Origin: Bradyrhizobium sp. SZCCT0153
Lineage (GTDB): Bacteria > Pseudomonadota > Alphaproteobacteria > Rhizobiales > Xanthobacteraceae
Direction of reading: 5' to 3'
Assembly (NCBI RefSeq): GCF_018129995.1
Contig: NZ_JAFCKS010000001.1
Coordinates: 1,565,260 to 1,629,259 of the forward strand
DNA length: 64,000 nucleotides
The notes below the pieces were generated by a model. The model was not told the DNA's origin. It searched no databases and was given only the letters and a program-made list of their open reading frames with translations. Shown piece after piece: positions 1-8,735 of this stretch (its first letter is position 1; each line of letters begins with the position of its first letter). Position numbers and translations under genes: made by a program.

Positions 1-613
1 CGGGCAGATGGTGGGCGATGCCCTTGTGGCAGTCGATGCAGGTCTTTTCCTTGGTGAACAGGAAGCGCTGGTGCGCCACCGAGGCCCGCGGCGACTGCTT
101 GGTGATGTCCATGGAATCGGCGCTGTGGCAGTTGCGGCATTCCAGCGAATCGTTGGCTTTGAAGCGCGCCCATTCATGCGCGGCGAGCTCGAGTCGGTGG
201 TCCTGGAATTTCTCGCGGGTGTCGATCGTGCCGAAAAGCTTGCCCCAGACCTCCTTGGAGGCCTGCATCTTGCGCGCGATCTTGTCGGTCCAGTTGTGCG
301 GCACGTGGCAGTCCGGGCAGGTCGCGCGCACGCCGGAGCGGTTGGAGAAGTGGATGGTCGACTTCAGCTCGGCGAAGACGTTGTCCTTCATCTCGTGGCA
401 GCCGGTGCAGAACTTCTCGGTATTGGTCAATTCCAGCGCGGTGTTGAAGCCGCCCCAGAAGATCACGCCGGCCGCAAAGCCCGCCAGCACCAGCACGCCG
501 AGCCCGAACACCGAGCTCGGCCGGATCAGCACCTGCCAGAGCTCCAGCGCGAAATCCCGGCAGCGCGGGATGAAGCCGCGCTTGGCTTTTGGCTCGTCAG
601 CAGTCGTCGTCAT
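1..613 (-). CDS. napC: Cytochrome c-type protein NapC (3' end cut by window edge)
   Basis: Tetraheme membrane cytochrome of the NapC/NirT family, which takes electrons from the quinol pool and passes them to NapB/NapA in the periplasm. One N-terminal membrane segment follows a short cytoplasmic lead, then four CxxCH haem motifs are visible: CTGCH, CPDCH, CRNCH and CIDCH. The ATG at 613 overlaps the napB stop as ATGA, so the two are translationally coupled. About 204 residues are visible. NapC proteins are usually a little over 200 residues, so only the last few are missing off the window edge. It is the last gene of napEDABC seen here. Confidence 0.95.
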   Translation of the reverse strand, partial: MTTTADEPKAKRGFIPRCRDFALELWQVLIRPSSVFGLGVLVLAGFAAGVIFWGGFNTALELTNTEKFCTGCHEMKDNVFAELKSTIHFSNRSGVRATCPDCHVPHNWTDKIARKMQASKEVWGKLFGTIDTREKFQDHRLELAAHEWARFKANDSLECRNCHSADSMDITKQSPRASVAHQRFLFTKEKTCIDCHKGIAHHLP

Positions 614-1080
614 CGCCGGCCACCCGGACTTGCACGCGACAGCAAGGTGTCGATATCCGTAAAATCGTTGCTGACGGGCGGCGTGGCGGTGTTCTGCGGC
701 ACGTGGCATTCCGTGCAGAAGAAGCGGCGCGGCGAGATCGAGGCCAGGAACTGGCCGTCGCGGTCCATGAAATGCGTGATCGAGACCATCGGCGCCTGCG
801 ATTCGGCGATCCGTGCCCGCGCGTGGCAGGACAGGCATTTGTTGCCGTTGAGGTCGATCTGGTAGCCGTCGATCGTATGCGGGATCACCGGCGGCTGCTC
901 CGGATAGTTGCGAACCTCTCGCTCGGACGTGTTTCGGTTCGGCAGCATCGGAGGCGCCGGACCCTCTTCATTGAGCGGGGTCGGACCGCGCAGGCCCGAT
1001 GTCACCGTCTGCGCGGTCAGCGAGCTCGCGCCTGCGGCGACCGCGACCGCGAGCAGGGCGATTGCAAATCGTTTCATCAT
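610..1080 (-). CDS. napB: Periplasmic nitrate reductase small subunit NapB (dihaem cytochrome c)
   Basis: Dihaem electron-transfer subunit that docks on NapA and relays electrons from NapC. 156 residues, starting [17 protein letters not shown], a Sec signal peptide ending near LTAQ. Two CxxCH haem sites, CLSCH and CTECH, lie in the C-terminal half, with conserved stretches such as PPVIPH and ISPRRFFC. The start at 1080 overlaps the napA stop (ATGA) and the stop overlaps the napC start, so napA, napB and napC form a coupled run. The second ATG at 1077 is an equally possible start and changes only one residue. Confidence 0.95.
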   Translation of the reverse strand: MMKRFAIALLAVAVAAGASSLTAQTVTSGLRGPTPLNEEGPAPPMLPNRNTSEREVRNYPEQPPVIPHTIDGYQIDLNGNKCLSCHARARIAESQAPMVSITHFMDRDGQFLASISPRRFFCTECHVPQNTATPPVSNDFTDIDTLLSRASPGGRR

Positions 1081-3590
1081 GACAGGTTCACCCGCTCGAT
1101 GCGCACGGCGCATTTCTTGTAGTCGGTTTGCAGCGAGATCGGATCGGTGGCGTCGAGCGTCACCTTGTTGATCAGCTTGGATTCGTCGAACCACGGCACG
1201 AACACCAGCCCGCGCGGCGGCCGGTCGCGGCCGCGCGTCTCGACCCGGACGCGGATGAAGCCGCGGCGGGAGACCACCTTCACCTCGTCGCCGCGGCGGA
1301 TCTTCGCTTCCTGCGCGTCGTCGGGATGCATGAAGCACACGGCCTCGGGGAAGGCCTTGTAGAGCTCGGGCACCCGGCGCGTCATGGTGCCGGAATGCCA
1401 GTGCTCGAGCACGCGGCCGGTCGAGAGCCAGAACGGATATTCGTTGTCGGGCGATTCCGCCGCCGGCTCGTAGGGCAGGGCGAAGATGCGCGCCTTGCCG
1501 TCGGGATAGCCGTAGAACTGCACGTCGGTGCCTTGCTTGACATAGGGGTCGCTGCCTTCGCGGAAACGCCATTTGGTTTCCTGGCCGTTGACGACAGGCC
1601 AGCGCAGCCCGCGTTCGCGGTGATAGGTGTCGAACGGCGCGAGGTCGTGGCCGTGGCCGCGGCCGAAGGCGGCGTATTCCTCGAACAGGCCCTTGTGGAC
1701 GTAGAAGCCGAACGCCTTGGACTCGTCGTTGAGATAACCCTGCTCGATGTCGGAGACCGGGAACTTGTCGACCTGACCGTTCTTGTAGAGCACGTCGAAC
1801 AGCGTCTTGCCGCGTACGTCCGGCTTCTTGGCGATCAGCTCCTCGGGCCAGACCTCCTCGATCTTGAAGCGCTTGGAGAATTCCATGAGCTGCCAGAGAT
1901 CGGACTTCGACTCGCCCGGGGCAGCGACGAGCTGATGCCAGAACTGCGTACGCCGCTCGGCATTGCCATAGGCGCCTTCCTTCTCCACCCACATCGCGGT
2001 CGGCAGGATCAGGTCGGCCGCGAGCGCGGTGACCGACGGATAGGCATCCGAGACCACGATGAAATTGTCGGGGTTGCGGAAGCCCGGGTAGGTCTCCTCG
2101 TTGGCGTTGGGACCGGCCTGGAGGTTGTTGTTGACCTGGACCCAATAGGCGTTGATCAGGCCGTCCTTCAGCATCCGGCTTTGCAGCACGGCGTGGGCGC
2201 CGGGCTTGTCGGGAATGGTGCCCTCCGGGAGCAGCCAGATCTGCTCGGCCTTGGTGCGGTGCTCCTTGTTGGTCACGACCATGTCCGCCGGCAGGCGGTG
2301 CGAGAAGGTGCCGACCTCGCGCGCGGTGCCGCAGGCCGAAGGCTGGCCGGTCAGCGAGAACGGGCTGTTGCCGGGCGAGGAGATCTTTCCGGTCAGAAGG
2401 TGGATGTTGTAGACGAGGTTGTTGCACCAGACGCCGCGGGTGTGCTGGTTGAATCCCATGGTCCAGAACGAGACCACCTTGGTCTTGGGGTCGGCATAGA
2501 GCTCGGCGAGCGCCTCCAGCCGGTTCAGCGGCACGCCGGACATTTCGGCCGCCTTCTCCAGCGAGTACTCCGACACGAACTTTGCGTACTCGTCGTAGCT
2601 CATCTCGGTGGAATCGTTGGCCTTGGCCGCGCCTGTCGCCTTCTTCTGCAGCGGATGCTCGGGCCTCAAGCCATAACCGATGTCGGTCTGGCCGCGCCTG
2701 AAGATGGTATGCGCGGCAACGAAGTCCTTGTTGACCCGGCCGGTCTTGATGATGTGGTTGGCGATCGCGTTCAGCAGATAGAGATCGGTCTGCGGCTTGA
2801 AGATCATGCCGATGTCGGCGAGGTCGAACGAGCGGTGCTCGAAGGTCGAGAGCACGGCGACGCGGACATGCGGCGCGGACAGCCGGCGGTCGGCGAGGCG
2901 CGTCCACAGGATCGGATGCATCTCCGCCATGTTGGAGCCCCACAGCACGAAGGCGTCGGTGGCCTCGATGTCGTCATAGCAGCCGGCCGGCTCGTCGATG
3001 CCGAAGGTGCGCATCATGCCGGCGACGGCGGAGGCCATGCAGTGGCGCGCATTGGGGTCGATGTTGTTGGTGCGGAAGCCGGCCTTGAACAGCTTCACGG
3101 CCGCATAGCCCTCCCAGACCGTCCACTGACCGGAGCCGAACATGGCGACGCCGTTCGGCCCGCGCTTCTTGATCGCCTCCTTCCACTTCACCTCCATGAT
3201 GTCGAAGGCTTCGGTCCAGCTGATGGGCGTGAATTCGCCGTTCTTGTCGTACTTGCCGTTCGTCTTGCGCAGCATCGGCTGCGTCAGGCGGTCGTGGCCG
3301 TACATGATCTTGGAGAGGAAGTAGCCCTTGACGCAGTTGAGGCCGCGGTTGACCTCGGCCTTGGTGTCGCCGTGGGTGGCGACGACGCGGTTGTCCTTGG
3401 TCGCGACCATCACCGAGCAGCCGGTGCCGCAGAAGCGGCAGGCGGCCTTGTCCCATTTCAGTTCGGCGACGTCGCGATCAGTGACGAGGTTCGCGGCGAG
3501 CGCCGGGACTGGCATGCCCGCGGCGGCGGCCGCGATCGCGGCGGCCTCCAGCTTCAGCATCTGGCGGCGGTCGAGCTTTGGTGATGTCAT
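1077..3590 (-). CDS. napA: Periplasmic nitrate reductase catalytic subunit NapA
   Basis: Molybdenum bis-MGD enzyme reducing nitrate to nitrite in the periplasm. 837 residues, normal for NapA. The N-terminus carries a twin-arginine leader ([12 protein letters not shown], then an Ala-rich stretch). This is a slightly unusual Tat motif, with Met where Phe is common. The 4Fe-4S cysteines are C51, C54, C58 and C86, and the Mo-ligand cysteine is C184 in ARHCMASA. The C-terminal molybdopterin-dinucleotide domain ends in RIERVNLS. The ATG at 3590 lies 16 bases after the napD stop with a GGAAGAG ribosome site. The gene order napE-D-A-B-C is that known for Bradyrhizobium. Tat export with NapD acting as leader chaperone is established for the family. 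Confidence 0.97.
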   Translation of the reverse strand: MTSPKLDRRQMLKLEAAAIAAAAAGMPVPALAANLVTDRDVAELKWDKAACRFCGTGCSVMVATKDNRVVATHGDTKAEVNRGLNCVKGYFLSKIMYGHDRLTQPMLRKTNGKYDKNGEFTPISWTEAFDIMEVKWKEAIKKRGPNGVAMFGSGQWTVWEGYAAVKLFKAGFRTNNIDPNARHCMASAVAGMMRTFGIDEPAGCYDDIEATDAFVLWGSNMAEMHPILWTRLADRRLSAPHVRVAVLSTFEHRSFDLADIGMIFKPQTDLYLLNAIANHIIKTGRVNKDFVAAHTIFRRGQTDIGYGLRPEHPLQKKATGAAKANDSTEMSYDEYAKFVSEYSLEKAAEMSGVPLNRLEALAELYADPKTKVVSFWTMGFNQHTRGVWCNNLVYNIHLLTGKISSPGNSPFSLTGQPSACGTAREVGTFSHRLPADMVVTNKEHRTKAEQIWLLPEGTIPDKPGAHAVLQSRMLKDGLINAYWVQVNNNLQAGPNANEETYPGFRNPDNFIVVSDAYPSVTALAADLILPTAMWVEKEGAYGNAERRTQFWHQLVAAPGESKSDLWQLMEFSKRFKIEEVWPEELIAKKPDVRGKTLFDVLYKNGQVDKFPVSDIEQGYLNDESKAFGFYVHKGLFEEYAAFGRGHGHDLAPFDTYHRERGLRWPVVNGQETKWRFREGSDPYVKQGTDVQFYGYPDGKARIFALPYEPAAESPDNEYPFWLSTGRVLEHWHSGTMTRRVPELYKAFPEAVCFMHPDDAQEAKIRRGDEVKVVSRRGFIRVRVETRGRDRPPRGLVFVPWFDESKLINKVTLDATDPISLQTDYKKCAVRIERVNLS

Positions 3591-3606
3591 GATGGCTCTT
3601 CCTTGC

Positions 3607-3921
3607 TCAGGCGGTTTCGATGGCGTGGAAGACGAGCGCCGCGGAGTAGACGTCGGGCAGCGACTGGATGGTGTTGAGCAGGGTGCCGAGGCTGCCGGAA
3701 TCCGGCGCCTCGGTCACCACGACGAGCTTGCCGCGTGGATCGCGGCCGTGGATCTCGCAGCCGGGAAGGGCGGTGATCGCGGCTTCCAGATCGGCGAGAC
3801 GCTCCGGGCGGGCCTGCACGATGATGCTGGCGATCTCGCAGCCGGGAGGCGCGACGACGCGGTCGGCGCCGAGCACCCGGCCGGTGATCAATGCACGGCG
3901 GTTGTATGCGGTTTGGGCCAT
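3607..3921 (-). CDS. napD: NapD, chaperone for the NapA Tat leader
   Basis: Small cytoplasmic protein, 104 residues, of the NapD ferredoxin-fold family that binds the NapA twin-arginine leader and prevents early export. Typical features are a first strand [11 protein letters not shown], the central region [15 protein letters not shown] followed by a [17 protein letters not shown] strand, and a final helix and strand ([19 protein letters not shown]). It sits between napE and napA in one transcription unit. Identification rests on this pattern plus operon position. Confidence 0.93.
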   Translation of the reverse strand: MAQTAYNRRALITGRVLGADRVVAPPGCEIASIIVQARPERLADLEAAITALPGCEIHGRDPRGKLVVVTEAPDSGSLGTLLNTIQSLPDVYSAALVFHAIETA

Positions 3922-3948
3922 GATGCCTGTCTTTCGCTGTTCGGATGA

Positions 3949-4134
3949 TCAATGCGGGGAAGGCGGCGGGCCGGGAGGGCCGGCGAACATCTGGTAGATC
4001 CAGACGCCGAGACCGTATGAGCCGACCGTTCCGACCGCGAGGACGGGCATCACGACCGCGGTCAGGAACAGGAAAGCGAAAATCTCCATGCGCTTACGGC
4101 GCACGCGCGATGTCGCGTCGTCAGGGGCCGACAT
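3949..4134 (-). CDS. napE: NapE, small membrane component of periplasmic nitrate reductase
   Basis: 61-residue membrane protein with one hydrophobic helix (FAFLFLTAVVMPVLAVGTVG) followed by YGLGVWIYQMFAGPPG, the usual NapE signature. Its biochemical role is not settled in any organism. The ATG at 4134 (MSAPDDATSRVRRKRM) is chosen because it gives the normal NapE length. In-frame ATGs at 4209 and 4194 would add about 20-25 residues without homology and place the start close to the FixK-type box. It is the first gene of the operon, 27 bases before napD. Confidence 0.9.
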   Translation of the reverse strand: MSAPDDATSRVRRKRMEIFAFLFLTAVVMPVLAVGTVGSYGLGVWIYQMFAGPPGPPPSPH

Positions 4135-4221
4135 ATCCGGTCTCGTCTGAAATGTGGGGATTGGGACGGCATCCGGGCCGTTACCTTGCTGCATTTTAGA
4201 TGCAGCCAAGCCGCTGTCGCG

Positions 4222-4235
4222 TTGATCTGGATCAA
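4222..4235 (-). promoter_or_regulatory. FixK/FNR-type box driving napEDABC
   Basis: TTGATCTGGATCAA is a perfect dyad matching the FixK2/FNR consensus TTG-N8-CAA. Its centre is about 94 bases upstream of the napE ATG. If the activator binds at about -41, transcription would start near 4187, leaving a leader of about 50 bases. Control of nap by FixK2 under low oxygen is established in Bradyrhizobium. Its use here is inferred from sequence and position. Confidence 0.85.
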
Positions 4236-4414
4236 TCTGCGAGGTCGCCGGAATGTCGCAGCCCGGCTTCCTGGGCAGCGCCGGACTGCCACGTGGGCGC
4301 GAAGAATCGTTCTCCCGCGCGGCGGAATTGCTGCTCCGTAGACAGCGCCGCCCCGCTCATTAAGATGCCTGCAACAAAAAATAAGCGGGCAAGAAACTTG
4401 GGAGAGACGGCGTC

Positions 4415-5620
4415 ATGAAGTTCGGCATCTTCTACGAGCTGCAACTGCCACGGCCCTGGGTGGCCGGCGACGAGCTGAATCTCTACCAGAACGCGCTCTC
4501 GCAGATGGAACTCGCCGACAAGCTCGGCTACGACCACGCCTGGGTGGTCGAGCATCACTTTCTCGAGGAATATTCGCACTCGCCGTCACCCGAATCGTTC
4601 CTCGCCGCCGCGAGCCAGCGCACCAAAAACATCAGGCTCGGCCACGGCATCCTTCAGCTCACCACCAACCATCCGGCGCGCGTTGCCGAGCGTGTCGCAG
4701 TGCTCGACCTCTTGTCCAACGGCCGCTGCGAATTCGGCATGGGCGAGAGCGCCTCGATCACCGAGCTGACGCCGTTCGGCCGCGACATGGAAACCAAGAA
4801 GGAGGTGTTCGAGGAGGCCGTGGCCGCGATCTTCCCGATGTTCAAGGACGCCGGCTCCGAGCATCACGGCAAGTATTTCGACATCCCCCTGCGCAACGTC
4901 GTGCCCAAGCCGGTGCAGAAGCCGCATCCGCCGCTGTGGATGGCGTGCTCGCAGCTGCCGACCATCGAGCGCGCGGGCCGCCACGGCTTTGGCGCGCTCG
5001 GCTTCCAGTTCGTCAGCGCGGATGCCGCGCACGCCTGGGTGCATGCCTATTACAACGCGATGACCAAGCGGCTGCAGAAACTCGCCGACTACGAGATCAA
5101 CCCGAACATGGCGCTGGTGTCGTTCTTCATGTGCGCGAAGACCGACGAGGAGGCGCGTGCGCGTGCCGACGGCGCCACCTTCTTCCAGTTCGCGCTGCGC
5201 TTCTACGGCGCCTCGCAGAACCGCCAGCGTCCCGCGCCCTACGCCGTCAACATGTGGGACGAGTACAACAAGTGGAAGCGCGACAATCCGGAAGCGCAGG
5301 AGGCCGCGCTGCGCGGCGGCCTGATCGGCTCGCCCGAGACGATCCGCAGGAAGCTGAAGCGCTTCCAGTCCTCGCACATCGACCAGGTCATCCTGCTGAA
5401 TCAAGCGGGCAAGAACAGCCACGAGCACATCTGCGAATCGCTGGAGCTGTTCGGCCGCGAGGTGATGCCGGAGTTCCAGAACGATCCGGCACAGGCTGTC
5501 TGGAAGCAGGGCGTGATGAGCGGCGAGATCAAGCTGGAAGAGATCGACACCGAGGCTTTTTCGGACCGCTACGGCAAGCTCGCCATCAACGTCGCGCCGG
5601 CGAAGGCTGCGGTGGGGTAG
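4415..5620 (+). CDS. Luciferase-like flavin-dependent monooxygenase
   Basis: 401-residue protein of the bacterial luciferase-like superfamily (TIM barrel using reduced FMN or F420). The opening strand [23 protein letters not shown] near residue 45, [23 protein letters not shown] near residue 75, and FGMGESAS are typical. The length and the tail after [10 protein letters not shown] fit the alkanal/limonene-monooxygenase-like group. The substrate is unknown. It is transcribed away from nap behind a GGGAGAGAC ribosome site. No flavin reductase is adjacent; one lies about 4.6 kb downstream next to the P450. Confidence 0.85.
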   Translation: MKFGIFYELQLPRPWVAGDELNLYQNALSQMELADKLGYDHAWVVEHHFLEEYSHSPSPESFLAAASQRTKNIRLGHGILQLTTNHPARVAERVAVLDLLSNGRCEFGMGESASITELTPFGRDMETKKEVFEEAVAAIFPMFKDAGSEHHGKYFDIPLRNVVPKPVQKPHPPLWMACSQLPTIERAGRHGFGALGFQFVSADAAHAWVHAYYNAMTKRLQKLADYEINPNMALVSFFMCAKTDEEARARADGATFFQFALRFYGASQNRQRPAPYAVNMWDEYNKWKRDNPEAQEAALRGGLIGSPETIRRKLKRFQSSHIDQVILLNQAGKNSHEHICESLELFGREVMPEFQNDPAQAVWKQGVMSGEIKLEEIDTEAFSDRYGKLAINVAPAKAAVG

Positions 5621-5633
5621 GGGACCGCTGATC

Positions 5634-5993
5634 GTGGCAAAACACCGGATTTATACGACGAGCTTCGCAAGCGTGTACCCGCTGTACGTTGCGAAGGCAG
5701 AGAAGAAGGGACGGACCAAGGCAGAGGTCGATCAGGTCATCTCCTGGTTGACAGGCTATGGTCAGAAGGAGCTGGAAGCTCAATTGAAAGAGAAGACGGA
5801 CTTTGAAACCTTCTTTGCGAAGGCCCCCAACATCAATCCGTCGCGAGCCCTGATCAAAGGCGTGGTTTGCGGCGTCCGGGTCGAGGATGTCAAAGAACCG
5901 ACGATGCAGGAGATCCGCTATTTGGATAAGCTGATCGACGAGCTGGCCAAGGGAAAAGCAATGGACAAGATCTTGCGGAAAAGTGGTTCCTGA
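5634..5993 (+). CDS. DUF2200 family protein
   Basis: 119-residue cytoplasmic protein matching my memory of DUF2200: [20 protein letters not shown], then [18 protein letters not shown] and a C-terminal [15 protein letters not shown] segment. Its function is not known. The start is GTG at 5634, 13 bases after the stop of the upstream monooxygenase, so the two are probably co-transcribed. Nothing visible suggests a catalytic site. Confidence 0.85.
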   Translation: MAKHRIYTTSFASVYPLYVAKAEKKGRTKAEVDQVISWLTGYGQKELEAQLKEKTDFETFFAKAPNINPSRALIKGVVCGVRVEDVKEPTMQEIRYLDKLIDELAKGKAMDKILRKSGS

Positions 5994-6109
5994 GCCGCCA
6001 GCCTTCGTCCACCTCGTTCGGCGGCGTTGCGGGAGATACCCGACGACCCCGCCTTCCTCCGCGCAGCCATCGCTGATAAACCCTAGGCAAACGCGACAGG
6101 GAGAGAACG

Positions 6110-6892
6110 ATGCGCCCTCACGGAGCGCCTGCAAATCCGGCGGCCGGCGATGTCGCCTCCGCGGTCCTCGCCATCGGCCGCCCCGATTTCCCAAACGTGC
6201 TGATCGATACGCTGCGCCGGCAGGCCGATGTCGGCCATTGCATGGTGTTCGCGCTGAGCCGGGCCGGCGCCGCACACTGCCTGCTCGATGCCGGCAACAT
6301 CCCGATCGGCGGGGATCTCGGCGCCGCCTATGCCGGGCAATTTCACGAATCCGATCCCAACCGCGATGCGCTGTTCGAAGGCGAAGGCGGCGCGCCGATC
6401 ATGCTGCCGGCGTTCGCACCGCGCATGTACGGCGCCCGTTATCGAAAGATATTCTTCCACGATTCCGGCATCGTCGACAAATGCGCGGCTGCGATCTGGA
6501 CTGGCGACACTTGCTTCTACGTCAATTTCTACCGTATCGCCGCGCAGGGCCGCTTCAGCGTCGCGCAGCGCCAGCGGCTGGAGACGATCGCACCGGCGAT
6601 CGCGGCGAGCATCGCGCGTCATTTTCAGGAGAAGGCAACGCCCGAGCAATCGCTCGCCGCTTTATTCGCAACGCGCGCGCCGCTTTCCGGTCTCACGCCG
6701 CGCGAACGCGAGGTCTGCCGGCGCATCCTCGAAGGCTTCAGCTCGGAGGCGATCTCGCAGGCGCTCGGCATCAGCCTGCATTCGACGCTGACCTATCGCA
6801 AGCGCGCCTATGAACGGCTCGGCATCTCCTCGCAGAGCGAGCTGTTCGCGATCGTGCTGCAACTGCTCGCCGGGCCGCGCAGCCTGAACTGA
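6110..6892 (+). CDS. LuxR-type transcriptional regulator
   Basis: 260-residue regulator. The C-terminal 65 residues form a GerE/LuxR helix-turn-helix: LSGLTPREREVCRRILEG, then SSEAISQALGISLHSTLTY and KRAYERLGISSQSELFAIVL. The N-terminal 190 residues are a sensor-like domain (DVGHCMVFALSRAG, FYRIAAQGRFS) with no receiver or recognisable autoinducer pocket, so the signal is unknown. A good ribosome site (GGGAGAGAACG) precedes the ATG. It stands alone, followed by an intergenic repeat. Confidence 0.85.
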   Translation: MRPHGAPANPAAGDVASAVLAIGRPDFPNVLIDTLRRQADVGHCMVFALSRAGAAHCLLDAGNIPIGGDLGAAYAGQFHESDPNRDALFEGEGGAPIMLPAFAPRMYGARYRKIFFHDSGIVDKCAAAIWTGDTCFYVNFYRIAAQGRFSVAQRQRLETIAPAIAASIARHFQEKATPEQSLAALFATRAPLSGLTPREREVCRRILEGFSSEAISQALGISLHSTLTYRKRAYERLGISSQSELFAIVLQLLAGPRSLN

Positions 6893-7021
6893 GGATTGGA
6901 CCTTCCCATCCGAATTCAGCACATGGTCGGCAGGCTGAGGCGCTTTTGAGAAGCCACAAAACAGAGCTGAACACGCTGGCGCGGATGTCGCCAGCGTGAA
7001 CCGCATGAGGCGTCTTGGCTA

Positions 7022-7121
7022 GAGCATGATCCGGAAAAGTGCGAAGCGGTTTTCCGAAAAGAACATGCTCAAACAAGAACCTGAAGCGCGATGACGATTC
7101 ATCCCAATCTCATCGCGCTTT
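7022..7121 (+). repeat. Bipartite palindromic intergenic repeat
   Basis: Two palindromes in tandem. The first runs from GAGCATGATCCGGAAAAG to TTTTCCGAAAAGAACATGCTC (7022-7070). The second pairs AAGCGCGATGA (7084-7094) with TCATCGCGCTT (7110-7120). I recall this element as dispersed in rhizobial genomes between genes. It ends against the stop codon of the following minus-strand gene and may act as its terminator. Confidence 0.75.
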
Positions 7122-7773
7122 AGTGGGCGAACTCGCTCTTCGCCATCATCAGATGGTGCCGCTGGTGGTGTGCGCCCTGCACCATGATCCCCATGAAGCC
7201 CAGCGCCTTGAGCTTGACGACTTGCCTGGCGTCCGTGCTTGTGACGATGAGCTTGACCCCGTTGGGCAAGTCTTCCGTTTTGGCGTTCCAGCCAAGCTGG
7301 CTGAGTTCGTGTGTATGCGCGGGGACCATACGCTTGATCGCATCAAGTGTGCGGCCCTCTCCGGTCACGGCGATCTCAACGCCGTCATCAAGATTGCGCT
7401 GCGCAGCCGTCGCGCGCATCGTAACCTCGTCCATATCGATCAGGTGCTCACGTAGCGCCGAGATGTTCACTTTCGACCAGTCGGTCGTCGGATCGGCATC
7501 GAGGATACTTACGACTTCCTGGATCGTACCGAACGCTTCTTGCCCGGGCATGATCGGCTGACCGGTCGTTCCCGTCATGCCGTGCCGATGCATCCCATTT
7601 TGCATGTCGTGCATCATCGGGCCACCCTGCTGCATCATGGGATGCTGCTGATCAGGACTTCCCGAATTCATCTGCTCATGCATACGGGTGTGGTTGGGCA
7701 TCTGAGCTGCTGCGTACGCAGTCGCGGCAACAATCGCGACGCCGGCAAGGCCGGACTTCCATGACCATGACAT
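7120..7773 (-). CDS. Methionine/histidine-rich exported protein
   Basis: 217-residue protein with a signal peptide (MSWSWKSGLAGVAIVAATAYAAAQ), then about 50 residues rich in Met, His and Gln (HPMMQQGGPMMHDMQNGMHR). A folded C-terminal half follows (FGTIQEVVSILDADPTTDW to LKALGFMGIMVQGAHH). Met/His-rich periplasmic stretches often bind copper or silver, so a metal-related role is plausible but unproven. The ATG at 7773 has a well-spaced GAGG site; the ATG at 7785 has one too close. It lies directly downstream of a Crp/Fnr-type gene on the same strand. Confidence 0.75.
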   Translation of the reverse strand: MSWSWKSGLAGVAIVAATAYAAAQMPNHTRMHEQMNSGSPDQQHPMMQQGGPMMHDMQNGMHRHGMTGTTGQPIMPGQEAFGTIQEVVSILDADPTTDWSKVNISALREHLIDMDEVTMRATAAQRNLDDGVEIAVTGEGRTLDAIKRMVPAHTHELSQLGWNAKTEDLPNGVKLIVTSTDARQVVKLKALGFMGIMVQGAHHQRHHLMMAKSEFAH

Positions 7774-7835
7774 GATCGACCTCATTCCTGTGCGCGCCCT
7801 TGTTGCCTGAATATGCCATTGAGGCCGCATCCGCA

Positions 7836-7853
7836 TATGATCACGATCATATC
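7836..7853 (-). promoter_or_regulatory. Perfect 18-bp dyad between Crp/Fnr-type gene and Met-rich gene
   Basis: ATATGATC-AC-GATCATAT has two perfect 8-bp arms with a 2-bp spacer. It lies just after the stop of the Crp/Fnr-type gene and 63 bases before the ATG of the Met-rich gene. The TGATC..GATCA core resembles Crp/Fnr-family operators. A role as operator for the Met-rich gene is inference. Confidence 0.55.
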
Positions 7854-7857
7854 TTGA

Positions 7858-8454
7858 TCACGCCAATGGCTTCGACAGCCTGATTTTTCCCTTAAGTCTT
7901 TCGATTTCGCCGGCGGCCGCCATGTCGGCCAGTGTTCGGTATAACGCCTCGTGGGTAAGGCCGAGCTCGCCCGCCAGGTCTTTGAGAGTGCCGGTCAGCT
8001 TGACATTGCGTCCGTCGGCCCCGGTATTGAGAGCCAGATAGTGCCGGACACGATCACGGGCCGAGTGAATGTTTCGCTGTTCAACGCGCGTACGCAGCTT
8101 CATGACCTGGCGAGCGAGCATCGCCATGAAGGCTTGTGCGGTTTCCGGGTTGCGCTCGAATTCGGTCAGCACTATCGCCTTGGGATAAAGGCGAACGACG
8201 GCGTTGGTCGTCGCAATCGCATCGCAGTGATAGGCTGGCGCGAAAAGCGAGGCTTCAGCGAGGGTTTCACCAGCCACGGCAACATGAAGCAGCGCCTCGC
8301 GCCCCGCGCGGTCCACGCGAACCAGCCGCAACTTGCCGGTGATCACCTCGTAGAGCCCGACAGTCCGCTGCTCCGAGCGAAATAGAACTTCTCCGGCCTT
8401 GAGCGCGCGCTCAACTCCAGCAATCCGAACATTCCGTGAGAGCCAGTCCGCCAT
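7858..8454 (-). CDS. Crp/Fnr-family transcriptional regulator
   Basis: 198-residue regulator. The N-terminal half is a cyclic-nucleotide-binding-type beta-barrel (LKAGEVLFRSEQ, GLYEVITGKLRLVRVDRAGRE). The C-terminal half is a winged helix (LTGTLKDLAGELGLTHEALYRTLADMAAAGEIERL). It lacks the N-terminal cysteine cluster of FNR, so it should not be an Fe-S oxygen sensor, and its ligand is unknown. It lies upstream of and co-directional with the Met-rich exported protein, suggesting a regulator-target pair. Confidence 0.85.
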   Translation of the reverse strand: MADWLSRNVRIAGVERALKAGEVLFRSEQRTVGLYEVITGKLRLVRVDRAGREALLHVAVAGETLAEASLFAPAYHCDAIATTNAVVRLYPKAIVLTEFERNPETAQAFMAMLARQVMKLRTRVEQRNIHSARDRVRHYLALNTGADGRNVKLTGTLKDLAGELGLTHEALYRTLADMAAAGEIERLKGKIRLSKPLA

Positions 8455-8655
8455 ATTGGTCGCCTCGTGGCCTCGTCACCTATCTAATATTGCTTCTGGG
8501 AGCACCGACGAACCCTAGACCAACGCGCGGCAAATGTCCGTAGTCGGCCCTTCGTTCGCTTATGCGTTTGCCGATGTCCGGGGTTGGTGGCCATGCTGAA
8601 CTCGCTATCGCGACTGCCTGTTATCCGGCTCGTGACGACACGCCCGACGCCGTCC

Positions 8656-8673
8656 GTCCCTATCCCTAGGGAC
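8656..8673 (+). promoter_or_regulatory. Dyad upstream of the P450 gene
   Basis: GTCCCTA-TCCC-TAGGGAC is a perfect 7-bp inverted repeat with a 4-base spacer, 62 bases before the P450 start. It has the shape of an operator for a dimeric regulator. No matching regulator is identified in the window. Confidence 0.4.
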
Positions 8674-8735
8674 AGACGCCGGCCTTCGATTTCGCTAGTC
8701 TGGCCTGGAAAACACGAGAATCCAGGGAGGCTGCC

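Noticed and set aside
1128..3584. 818-codon open frame opposite napA
   Set aside because: Shadow frame; composition is typical of antisense high-GC coding DNA (His/Val/Gly/Arg-rich).
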